27,183 nt of DNA. Source: CAZRUA01 sp964603125. Lineage in GTDB: Bacteria > Bacteroidota > Bacteroidia > B-17B0 > Aurantibacillaceae. The translations under genes were made by a program, and so were the position numbers. Below the pieces are notes generated by a model. The model was not told the origin of the DNA. It saw nothing but the letters and a program-made list of their open reading frames with translations, and made no database searches. The stretch covers positions 1-27,183 of the forward strand of contig CAZRUA010000044.1 in assembly GCA_964603125.1 (NCBI GenBank), in the 5' to 3' direction. Below, one piece after another: positions 1-7,140 of this stretch. How positions within the stretch are numbered: position 1 is the stretch's first letter; each line of letters starts with the position of its first letter.

Positions 1-136
1 CAAGGCTAATATTTTTATAAAAATATGAAGATGCTAAAGCAATGTAACTAGCGGCACCGCCAATGATTTTATCGGTTTTACCGAAAGGGGTTTCAATAGC
101 ATCAAAAGCTACGGTTCCTACAACTAAAAGACTCAT
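1..136 (-). CDS. PfkB-family carbohydrate kinase, N-terminal fragment
   Basis: The reverse strand reads ATG at 136 to the window edge with no stop, giving 45 residues that begin MSLLVVGTVAFDAIETPFGK and continue with a Gly-Gly-Ala-Ala segment. This is the typical first strand and substrate-binding region of ribokinase/PfkB sugar kinases, which phosphorylate sugars or nucleosides with ATP in the cytoplasm. The catalytic C-terminal part lies outside the window, so the substrate cannot be assigned. A -7 promoter element sits just upstream (163-170), leaving a short leader. The gene is divergent from the tRNA. Confidence 0.8.
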   Translation of the reverse strand, partial: MSLLVVGTVAFDAIETPFGKTDKIIGGAASYIALASSYFYKNISL

Positions 137-162
137 TTTAAATAGGTTTAAAAAATTTTTTG

Positions 163-170
163 CAAATATA
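163..170 (-). promoter_or_regulatory. -7 promoter element for the PfkB kinase
   Basis: On the minus strand this reads TATATTTG, a perfect match to the Bacteroidota -7 consensus TAnnTTTG, 27 bases upstream of the kinase ATG. No clear -33 TTG is seen at the expected distance. Confidence 0.5.
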
Positions 171-201
171 TTGTTTATTTGGAAAATAGATGTTAATATT
201 G
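171..201 (+). promoter_or_regulatory. Promoter of the tRNA-Asn gene
   Basis: TTG (171-173), a 20-base spacer and TAATATTG (194-201) fit the Bacteroidota -33/-7 pattern with one deviation in the -7 box. The mature tRNA begins 18 bases downstream. It directly abuts the divergent kinase -7 element. Confidence 0.5.
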
Positions 202-218
202 CACTCCTTTTTTAGGAT

Positions 219-292
219 TCCTTCTTAGCTCAGCTGGTTAGAGCACATGACTGTTAATCATGGGGTCCCTGGTTCGAGCCCAGGTCGAGGAG
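219..292 (+). tRNA. tRNA-Asn (anticodon GTT)
   Basis: A cloverleaf can be folded by hand. The D stem is GCTC/GAGC (228-231, 241-244). The anticodon stem CATGA/TCATG encloses the loop CTGTTAA with anticodon GTT at 253-255. The T arm is CCTGG-TTCGAGC-CCAGG (268-284) and the discriminator base is G292. The acceptor stem is imperfect: 5' TCCTTCT against 3' TCGAGGA gives four good pairs, one T-G wobble, then C-C and T-T mismatches at positions 6-67 and 7-66. CCA is not encoded. A promoter lies upstream and a hairpin follows directly. The gene may be functional or slightly damaged, possibly by the neighbouring GIY-YIG insertion. Confidence 0.85.
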
Positions 293-293
293 C

Positions 294-328
294 AAAGCCA
301 TACTGACTGTTGTCAGCAAGGCTTTTTT
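294..328 (+). terminator. Terminator-like hairpin after tRNA-Asn
   Basis: An outer stem AAAGCC/GGCTTT (294-299, 320-325) encloses an inner stem CTGAC/GTCAG (303-307, 312-316) and is followed by T residues. It begins one base after the tRNA. The GIY-YIG start codon is only 18 bases beyond it. Confidence 0.65.
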
Positions 329-346
329 GTTTTCTAGCATTTTTTC

Positions 347-640
347 ATGAAACCAGTAGTTTATATCTTGTATTCAGTAAAATTGGACAAATTTTATATT
401 GGTTTTTCTGAGAATTTTAACCAAAGATTGGAAATTCATAATGATGAAGCCAATGAAAAATGGTCAAAAAATGGAGCTCCATGGGAAGAGTTTTTGGTGA
501 TTGAATGTTCATCTAAAACACAAGGATTAAAAATGGAGAAATACATAAAGAAACAAAAAAGTAAAAAATACATATTAAGTTTAAAAGAGAATTTGCACTA
601 CCGTGAAAACCTTTTAAATAGGTTTGCACATGGCAGTTAA
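347..640 (+). CDS. GIY-YIG (URI-type) endonuclease-like protein
   Basis: This 97-residue protein has the compact URI/COG2827 GIY-YIG layout: VYILYS near residue 5, YIG at 17-19, the conserved Arg in QRLEIHN (R27) and the conserved Glu in the basic helix MEKYIKKQKSKK (E64). This fold cuts DNA through a Tyr/Arg/Glu-metal site; the biological substrate of these solo proteins is unknown. The gene starts 18 bases after the tRNA-Asn terminator hairpin, too little room for an obvious promoter of its own, so it may be read from the tRNA promoter. Its last residues and stop codon (TAA, 638-640) lie inside sequence copied from the tRNA. That arrangement suggests a small selfish or mobile unit attached to the tRNA, which is inference. 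Confidence 0.8.
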   Translation: MKPVVYILYSVKLDKFYIGFSENFNQRLEIHNDEANEKWSKNGAPWEEFLVIECSSKTQGLKMEKYIKKQKSKKYILSLKENLHYRENLLNRFAHGS

Positions 641-704
641 TCATATCCCGACTATTGAGTCGGGAGGGTTCGAGCCCATTCCGATTTTCAATCGGAAGAG
701 GAGC
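621..704 (+). repeat. Degenerate partial copy of tRNA-Asn with two hairpin insertions
   Basis: Blocks shared with the upstream tRNA are GGTT and GCACATG (621-632), GTTAATCAT (636-644), GGTTCGAGCCCA (667-678) and GAGGAGC (698-704), matching tRNA positions 236-261, 271-282 and 287-293. In place of the variable region is an 8-bp hairpin, TCCCGACT/AGTCGGGA (646-665). In place of the T-stem/acceptor junction is a second 8-bp hairpin, TTCCGATT/AATCGGAA (679-697). The D arm and 5' acceptor are missing, so this is not a functional tRNA. It ends at the same GAGGAGC as the true gene, like the distal repeat of a tRNA-targeting element. Confidence 0.75.
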
Positions 705-707
705 TTA

Positions 708-731
708 GCCACTAGTCTAGTGGCTTTTTTT
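708..731 (+). terminator. Rho-independent terminator after the tRNA-like copy
   Basis: A perfect 7-bp stem GCCACTA/TAGTGGC (708-714, 718-724) with loop GTC is followed by six T residues. It ends the tRNA/GIY-YIG unit. Confidence 0.8.
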
Positions 732-793
732 ATTTTATAGCCCACTATTAATCAAAAAAGTGTACTTTCACAGATATAACCAAAATCTACTAT

Positions 794-1762
794 ATGAAAC
801 TGAAAAAGAACACACTAGCATTACTTTTTATTTGTTTATTCATTTTAAATCTTAAATCTCAAGTAGCAACTTTTGGTCTAGATTATTTACCTGCAGTTAA
901 ATCAGGAACCACTTATTTTACCATGAACGATCCCAACTCTGAAAAAATGAAGGAGTACAAAGACGTAATTAATAAAACTTGGAAGACTTCAAAAATTGAG
1001 TTTATTAAATACGAGGACATGGCTAAATACATGGCTCCAGGTAATTCATTTTTCACTATTTCTTTTTATACAGAAACCAACCAAATGATTTGGAAATATA
1101 CTGATGGAAGCACGATGGACGGCGTAAAAGCGCAAAAAAAATATTTTCATTTAGAGTTTTTCTCGATTAATGAGAAATTTTTTAAAGAGAAAAAAAACAA
1201 TTCTGAATTTGGCCTAATGTACAAAAACATTATTTCGTGGGTAGATATTCACTCGGACTATGCTACCACCAATAAAGAAGATAGCGTTTTCTTACCTAGT
1301 TTTGATTTATACTCACATTTTAAAAATTGGGGGCCAGGTGTTTTAAAAAATTACATCCAATGTATGCAAGAAAGCTTCAGCTCAGGTTTAACTATTATGC
1401 CATACAAAGAAATTACAAAAAGCAGCGAATTAGCAAATTTAAAAACTGAAACCTTGTATGTTCCCGATTATGTTTTAATTAAATTGAATCCTTTAAATGG
1501 TAATGAAAGTAATAAAAACTCGGAGAAAGATATCTTTGAAGATTATAAATTAAAGTATAAACTTATTACTAACGAAGAATTGAATAAGAAAATTTTAACA
1601 GAAACAAAACCGTTTTATTATGTTGAATATGTTAGAAGTAGTAATCATAAATACATAAATATCATCAATTCGAGTACAGGAGAAATTGTATACTTAATTC
1701 ACGAAATGGGTGTTTACAATTTCAAATCAAAGGATTTAAAGGAAATACAAAAGAAAATTTAA
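794..1762 (+). CDS. Secreted protein of unknown function, first gene of the caspase cluster
   Basis: The 322-residue product starts with a Sec signal peptide (basic start, hydrophobic core to about residue 21, then SQ-V as a likely cleavage site). The rest is a soluble, lysine- and tyrosine-rich chain with no motif I recognise. The C-terminal part (YVEYVRSSNHKYINIINSST) looks like alternating beta strands. No lipobox, membrane segment or T9SS tail is visible. It lies 15 bases before the next gene on the same strand and is probably co-transcribed with the four genes after it. I see no convincing TAnnTTTG promoter in 732-793; the nearest resemblance is TACTTTCA. Confidence 0.65.
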   Translation: MKLKKNTLALLFICLFILNLKSQVATFGLDYLPAVKSGTTYFTMNDPNSEKMKEYKDVINKTWKTSKIEFIKYEDMAKYMAPGNSFFTISFYTETNQMIWKYTDGSTMDGVKAQKKYFHLEFFSINEKFFKEKKNNSEFGLMYKNIISWVDIHSDYATTNKEDSVFLPSFDLYSHFKNWGPGVLKNYIQCMQESFSSGLTIMPYKEITKSSELANLKTETLYVPDYVLIKLNPLNGNESNKNSEKDIFEDYKLKYKLITNEELNKKILTETKPFYYVEYVRSSNHKYINIINSSTGEIVYLIHEMGVYNFKSKDLKEIQKKI

Positions 1763-1777
1763 AATATTAAATTATCC

Positions 1778-2332
1778 ATGCTAAGCCCCATAAGCTTTAT
1801 ATACGCAGCTTTTTTAGTTATATTTATTAGTTCTTGTGCTAAGGAAAAAACTTTCCCAGTACCAGCCCATGATGCTGTTGTTAGACCAACTGTTCGTCAG
1901 ATATATAAGGTGGAAATACTAGACGCAAATTATCAAAATTGCTTACCACAAGATGCAGACTTAAAGCCAGACTTATATTTAGTTTACGGATACACTGATC
2001 CAATTAGTGGCACACAGCATTTCCAAACTACAGCCGTTCAGCCTAACGTCCCCTACTCTTCATTACCTGTGACATTTGTTTTCACTACACCTGTAAATAT
2101 TTATGAAAGTTCATGGCAACATTCCTGGTATTTATACGATAACGACGGAGCAAATTTAAATACTTCGGTTGATAATTTTTTAGGAGGATATAATTATGCT
2201 GGTCAATTTTTTGGACAATCATTTTATTATTCTGGGGCATCTACAGCAACAATTGGTTATGAAGGAACAGAAACATTAGTAAATACGAGTCAAAAACATA
2301 TTTTTAAGTTTTATTATAGATGGCTCGCGTAA
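1778..2332 (+). CDS. Putative lipoprotein, possibly C2-like domain
   Basis: The 184-residue product has a hydrophobic N-terminus ending in FISSC, a lipobox that would place the lipidated Cys at residue 20, so it is likely an outer-membrane-anchored lipoprotein. Within the mature part, the order PDLYLVYGYTD, then a central ESSWQHSWYLYDNDG and an Asp/Asn-rich loop ending DNFLGGYNY loosely resembles the strand-and-loop order of calcium-binding C2 domains. That is a visual impression only. Its last 13 bases overlap the start of the next gene, which suggests translational coupling. Confidence 0.65.
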   Translation: MLSPISFIYAAFLVIFISSCAKEKTFPVPAHDAVVRPTVRQIYKVEILDANYQNCLPQDADLKPDLYLVYGYTDPISGTQHFQTTAVQPNVPYSSLPVTFVFTTPVNIYESSWQHSWYLYDNDGANLNTSVDNFLGGYNYAGQFFGQSFYYSGASTATIGYEGTETLVNTSQKHIFKFYYRWLA

Positions 2333-3729
2333 TTTTCATTTTCTTCTTTTTAGTCCAGTTTATTTCCCCACTTAAAGCGCAAAAATTTTCCTTAGGCTTT
2401 CAGTATGCAAGGAAATATACCAGATTTCAGTTAAAGGAAAACCTTATTATTGGTGATTCTATTTATTTAAGATTCAATAAATTTGAGTTAAATCCAAGTT
2501 TAACTTGGCTAGTTCCTATGCCGTATGCACAATACGAATTTAAAAACAAAGCTAAATTATTTACCGACTTTAATTTCAACCAACATATCGCTAGTATAGT
2601 AGCTATAAAAGAAAGCCCTAAAGCTATCCAAGACTCAGAAGCTAAACTTAAATATAAAACTTTACGCTTATCCTTTGAAATGCCAGTTTATATAAGTGGT
2701 GAAAGAGCATTAGGAATTAATACTGGCCTATCCATTACTCATGTAAATAAAAACATTGCTGTTGTTAAAGGTTTTGGATTAAATGGTTTAAACAATAATG
2801 TTTCGCCAGAAAAAGTACGCGAAAATGTTGCTAATCAGCTTAATTCAATAGGTAACTTTCTCTCTGCCAATATTGGCATGTCTTACGCAGTTGCTAGTCG
2901 TTTTAATTTATACTATAATTTGAGTTTTAGCTTAACTGAACTAGGTCATAAATCTTACTTTATAGATAAATTATACAACCATCAATTTGGTTTACGTTAC
3001 GAATTGTGCCGCAAAACAATAGCCACAAATCAATATACAAAAAAATACCTGTCAGTTACTAAAACAAATCATAAGAAAAACTTTTCGATCGGATTAAATT
3101 TAAATTACGATTTATCTACTAAAATAAACGCTAGTGGTTTTCAGTCTTATTACTTCAATGGCACAGATGGCAATGGCGATAATTTTGCATTTAACGAATT
3201 GCTGAATTCAGCGCCAGTGATAAAAACATATCCAGAAATAGGTTTATCCTTTTTCAAGTACATTCAATCAAACCAATTTAGTATTAGAACCAATATTAAC
3301 TGGCAATTTATGGATGTGATTTATAAAAATGCTATTGCTCAATCAAGCAATGGCGAATACATTGGCAAGGACGAACAAAATGGTGAAAGTAAGTTAACAA
3401 TAACAGAAGGTATAGATTATACTTTTGGTAAAAACTGGAAATGTAAACCCTTTATTTCACCTTCATGCGGTATAAATATTTTTTACTATTTAGGCTACCT
3501 TGGCAATGAAACTAAGCACACAATTGATTATGACGGCTTTAACCCTGCCGCGTTTACTTATGATATTCAGGCCGGCATACAATACAAGAACTTTAGATTA
3601 GGAGCTAAATATTCAAAAATTTCGGGGCAAATTAACAACTTTGGAGATTACAAGTTAAAAGATTTTAGTCAGTTTAAAATTTTTCTCAACTTAAACATAT
3701 TTACAAAAAATCATAATGAAAAAATATAG
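2320..3729 (+). CDS. Probable outer-membrane beta-barrel protein
   Basis: The 469-residue product has a signal peptide with a cleavage site after KAQ (residue 21). The mature chain is dominated by short amphipathic, aromatic-ending strands (for example FSLGFQYARKYTRF, HQFGLRYEL, FKIFLNLNIF), as expected for a Bacteroidota outer-membrane barrel. Two halves seem to begin alike, near residue 22 (KFSLGFQY) and near residue 250 (NFSIGLNLNY), which may reflect duplication or simply two sheets of one barrel. It overlaps the preceding gene by 13 bases and the following one by 14, so the three are almost certainly translated from one message. No named family is recognised. Confidence 0.65.
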   Translation: MARVIFIFFFLVQFISPLKAQKFSLGFQYARKYTRFQLKENLIIGDSIYLRFNKFELNPSLTWLVPMPYAQYEFKNKAKLFTDFNFNQHIASIVAIKESPKAIQDSEAKLKYKTLRLSFEMPVYISGERALGINTGLSITHVNKNIAVVKGFGLNGLNNNVSPEKVRENVANQLNSIGNFLSANIGMSYAVASRFNLYYNLSFSLTELGHKSYFIDKLYNHQFGLRYELCRKTIATNQYTKKYLSVTKTNHKKNFSIGLNLNYDLSTKINASGFQSYYFNGTDGNGDNFAFNELLNSAPVIKTYPEIGLSFFKYIQSNQFSIRTNINWQFMDVIYKNAIAQSSNGEYIGKDEQNGESKLTITEGIDYTFGKNWKCKPFISPSCGINIFYYLGYLGNETKHTIDYDGFNPAAFTYDIQAGIQYKNFRLGAKYSKISGQINNFGDYKLKDFSQFKIFLNLNIFTKNHNEKI

Positions 3730-4240
3730 TTTAATTATTGCATTTTTCACTTTGCTTTTAAGTTGTTCTAAAAAGAATAATGGAGACATTGGGGATTACG
3801 CAATGGAAAAGCAAAGTATAAATTTAGTAAAAGGTGGTTCTTCTCTTACTATTGATGCTGGTAGTTTAGCAAATGGTAATACAATTGCTTGTACAGATTT
3901 TAGTTCTATTATTGCTTTTTATAATGATACTGCTCAAAATTATTATGTAGTTCATCATGAATATGGTTTTAAACTTCAAAGTAACGCAAGTCAATTGCTG
4001 AAACCTGCTCATTTTAAAATTCATTACATTAAATGTACAAGTACTTCTGTTCCTTGTTTAATTTACCATAACGATTTAAAACCTTATAAGATAAAAATTA
4101 CAGCATCAACTAATTTATCATCAAGTAATCAAACTGAGTTAATACCTGTATTAAATTACAGTATAGATTCAACCAATCAAATTATCAGTTTTGATGAAAG
4201 CGAACTAAATAGTCTTTATGTTGTTTGCAGAAAAAATTAA
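3716..4240 (+). CDS. Putative lipoprotein
   Basis: This 174-residue protein begins MKKYSLIIAFFTLLLSC, a clear lipoprotein signal with the acylated Cys at residue 17 followed by SKKNN. The mature part is predicted to be mostly beta, with the segment INLVKGGSSLTIDAGSLANG and three internal Cys residues before the C-terminal VVCRKN. I do not recognise a family. The start overlaps the barrel gene, and the stop is one base before the next start, so it is sandwiched in the cluster and probably works with the barrel or the caspase protein at the outer membrane (inference from context). Confidence 0.65.
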   Translation: MKKYSLIIAFFTLLLSCSKKNNGDIGDYAMEKQSINLVKGGSSLTIDAGSLANGNTIACTDFSSIIAFYNDTAQNYYVVHHEYGFKLQSNASQLLKPAHFKIHYIKCTSTSVPCLIYHNDLKPYKIKITASTNLSSSNQTELIPVLNYSIDSTNQIISFDESELNSLYVVCRKN

Positions 4241-4241
4241 A

Positions 4242-7139
4242 ATGAAATTAAAAATCTATATCTACCTTTTTCTTATTATTTCAAGCTTTACGTATGCTCA
4301 AGTAAATTTAGTATTGCAAACGGGTCATTCCAACAAACTAAACGACTTATGTTTTAGTCCTGACAATAAATACTTGGTATCCGTTGGAAAGGAAAGTAAT
4401 GTAGTGATTTGGGATTTAAAAACTGGTCGTCAATATGCCTCCTTAGATGGTCATAGCAAGGAGGTAACTTCTATTAGTTTTCATCCAAATCAAGCCGTTT
4501 TAGCAACGGCAAGTGCTGATAGCACCATTATTTTATGGGATTATGAAAACTGTAAGGTTATATATCATTCTAAACCATTTGCCAACAAAATAACTAGCAT
4601 CTGTTATAGCTCTGATGGTTCTGAAATTTATATTTGCTGTAATTCACTTATTCGTTTTAATACTCAAACAAATACCATTATTAAAACTTATAGCGACTAT
4701 GAATATTTAAAAGTAATAACTAGTAAAAGTGGCTACCTGTTTTCCGCTAAAACAAATTCGAATACTTTTTTTGCGAGCAGAGAAGGACTAAATGAAATTG
4801 AATCAGAACATATAGAAGCTAAAAGAAGCTTAGCAATTAAAAAAGATGATGGCCTAAACATCTTTACATCAGGTAGCTTTGGCAATGAGCTAGTTTCTTA
4901 TCATTTGAAAAAATCAAAATATGTTTTTAGCGGAAAAACACTTGAGCATCAAAATAAATACAAAATAGTTTCGATTTGCTCTTCCAAAAACTTAGTTGCT
5001 TTTGGCGATAAAGAGAAAATAATATATGTTTATGGCTCTGAAAAAACCAATAAAATATTTCAGTTAGCGGGTCACGTTAGCTTACCTCTTAATTTAAGCG
5101 TAAGTTGCAATGAAAAATGGCTTGCAAGTGCCGATGAAAATGGAATGATATTTTTGTGGGACTTAAAAACAGGAAATTTAGCAAATGTATTTCAAGCAAA
5201 ATTAAGTGCTTTAGCCGACGCTGAGATTAGCAGCGATAAAGAAAAACTTTATTTATTATGTAAAAATGGAGACATAAAAATATGGGACATAAAAAACAAT
5301 ACTATTGTTAGTCAAAAATTTAATGGCGCTGCGTTCCTCGATAATGTTTCCCAAAGCTACTACGCATCTCGCATTTTAAAAACAAGTGATTCAACTATCA
5401 GTTACAATTTATTTAGAATAACAAAATATTTAACAGAAGAATTAAAAAAAGTGGAATGTTACATAGCTAGCTATAACTCAAACACAGGGCAAATAAACTT
5501 AAGAGAAAATTCTAAAAAAAAATACAAATCATATAAAAATGGCAATAAGAAATATAAGTGGCAAGAGAATGAAAAAAACTTTGATTCATATACATACTTA
5601 AATGATTTTGATATAAACTTAAAACCATTAGAAAATACAAACGGAATTGTAAAACAATTCAAACTAAGTAATTTAAAGACACAAGTCTCAATTTACGAAA
5701 ATGGCTTTATTGATTTACAATCAAACTTAACAGATACAAAAATACACTTTGCCATTTTTGGAGAGAGAGATTTTATTTATCATAACGATTCTTCTTACTA
5801 CTATGCATCAAAAGGTGCCTTACTGAATGTTGGATATAGATTTGGCAATCATTTGTATGATTTTAACCAATTTGATATTAAATATAATCGTCCCGACAAA
5901 ATACTAGCTTCACTTGGATTCCTTGATTCAGTTACATTGATATCTGCAATAGCCGCTCATGAAAAACGTTTAAAATTATCCAACAATAAACAGGATATTG
6001 ACTTGAACAAATTACCAGAACTTATCATTGAAACACCAATAAATCTTAGCTCAACAGAAAACAAAATTAGCTTCCGTATAAAATCAAAAAATGAATTTAA
6101 CAACTTACAATCTATTCATGTTTCAATTAATGGTGTTCCGTTTCCAAACATACAAGGTTTAAAAACAAAAAACTCAGGCGCACTTGATACAATAATTCAA
6201 ATTAATGTGGAATATGGAAGTAATTATATTCAAACCTATTTAACTGACAATTTAGGGAACAAGTCATTTACCGAAAACTTTACATTTAATTGTTTAAATA
6301 CTGAGAGTAAAAAATCAAACTTATATTTAGTTGCTATTGGCTCCTCTAGCTTTATTGACAAAAGCTATAATCTCACTTATCCGAGTAAAGATGCTAATGA
6401 CTTTGAACAAAAATTAAAAAAATCAAAAGTATTTAAATCTGTAAATACATTAAAAATAAATGATAGCGAAGTAACTAAAAGCATTCTACCAACTATCAAA
6501 TCTTTTTTAAGCACCGCTACCGAATCGGATGTAATTATTGTCTTCTATGCAGGTCACGGTTTGTTAGATAAAAAACTAAACTACTATCTATCAACTGCAG
6601 ACATTAACTTTGAAGAGCCCGAATTAAAAGGATTATCAATGGATTCGATAGAGAATATGTTAGGAGAAATGAAATGTAGAAAAAAACTCATGTTTATTGA
6701 TGCTTGCCACAGTGGTGAAATTGACAAAGAAGATATTGCCATCTCTTCCAAAACTAGCTCAACGAACAATGGAGAAATAAAATTTAGAGCGGTTGGTAAT
6801 CAAAACGTAAGCAACAAAAATATCTATGGAGCCAAATCATCTATTGAAATTTCAAAAATGCTTTTTGCCGACACCCGATTAAATAGTGGTTTAAACATTA
6901 TATCTTCAGCAGGCGCTGCTGAATATGCTATTGAGGGTAATACTTGGAAAAACGGAGTGTTTACTTATTCTCTTTTATATGGAATTACAAGTAACGAAGC
7001 TGATTTAAATAAGGATGGCGAAATATGGGTAAGCGAGATTCAAGAGTATCTTTCTAAAAAAGTATATGCATTAACAAATGGAAAACAAAGCCCTACAAGT
7101 AGGAAAGAAAATTTAATTACTAATTTTAGAATTTGGTAA
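4242..7139 (+). CDS. Exported WD40-repeat/caspase-family (C14) protein with EF-hand loop
   Basis: The start at 4242, not the in-frame ATG at 4218, gives a clean signal peptide (MKLKIYIYLFLIISSFTYAQ) one base after the previous stop; the product is 965 residues. WD40 repeats are visible around residues 24-105 (GH...VVIWDLKTG; GH...IILWDYEN) and 276-370 (GH...IFLWDLKTG; IKIWDIKN), suggesting a propeller. A lysine/tyrosine-rich stretch and a beta-sandwich-like region follow. From about residue 694 comes a caspase/metacaspase fold with both catalytic motifs intact: YAGHG (His772) and DACHSG (Cys822). Residues 921-932 (DLNKDGEIWVSE) form a canonical EF-hand loop. Bacterial C14 proteases cut after basic or acidic residues and are often switched on by a signal; here export places it outside the cytoplasm. 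Its substrate is unknown. A run of nine A residues (5514-5522) lies in frame. Confidence 0.85.
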   Translation: MKLKIYIYLFLIISSFTYAQVNLVLQTGHSNKLNDLCFSPDNKYLVSVGKESNVVIWDLKTGRQYASLDGHSKEVTSISFHPNQAVLATASADSTIILWDYENCKVIYHSKPFANKITSICYSSDGSEIYICCNSLIRFNTQTNTIIKTYSDYEYLKVITSKSGYLFSAKTNSNTFFASREGLNEIESEHIEAKRSLAIKKDDGLNIFTSGSFGNELVSYHLKKSKYVFSGKTLEHQNKYKIVSICSSKNLVAFGDKEKIIYVYGSEKTNKIFQLAGHVSLPLNLSVSCNEKWLASADENGMIFLWDLKTGNLANVFQAKLSALADAEISSDKEKLYLLCKNGDIKIWDIKNNTIVSQKFNGAAFLDNVSQSYYASRILKTSDSTISYNLFRITKYLTEELKKVECYIASYNSNTGQINLRENSKKKYKSYKNGNKKYKWQENEKNFDSYTYLNDFDINLKPLENTNGIVKQFKLSNLKTQVSIYENGFIDLQSNLTDTKIHFAIFGERDFIYHNDSSYYYASKGALLNVGYRFGNHLYDFNQFDIKYNRPDKILASLGFLDSVTLISAIAAHEKRLKLSNNKQDIDLNKLPELIIETPINLSSTENKISFRIKSKNEFNNLQSIHVSINGVPFPNIQGLKTKNSGALDTIIQINVEYGSNYIQTYLTDNLGNKSFTENFTFNCLNTESKKSNLYLVAIGSSSFIDKSYNLTYPSKDANDFEQKLKKSKVFKSVNTLKINDSEVTKSILPTIKSFLSTATESDVIIVFYAGHGLLDKKLNYYLSTADINFEEPELKGLSMDSIENMLGEMKCRKKLMFIDACHSGEIDKEDIAISSKTSSTNNGEIKFRAVGNQNVSNKNIYGAKSSIEISKMLFADTRLNSGLNIISSAGAAEYAIEGNTWKNGVFTYSLLYGITSNEADLNKDGEIWVSEIQEYLSKKVYALTNGKQSPTSRKENLITNFRIW

Positions 7140-7140
7140 A

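Noticed and set aside
4218..4241. Upstream ATG for the WD40-caspase gene
   Set aside because: It lies inside the preceding lipoprotein gene and would put a charged stretch before the signal peptide; the ATG at 4242 gives a standard signal.
794..7139. Horizontally acquired island bounded by the tRNA copy
   Set aside because: The tRNA-like repeat ends before this cluster, no integrase or distal repeat was found near 7140, and base composition looks like the rest by eye. Not supported from this window alone.
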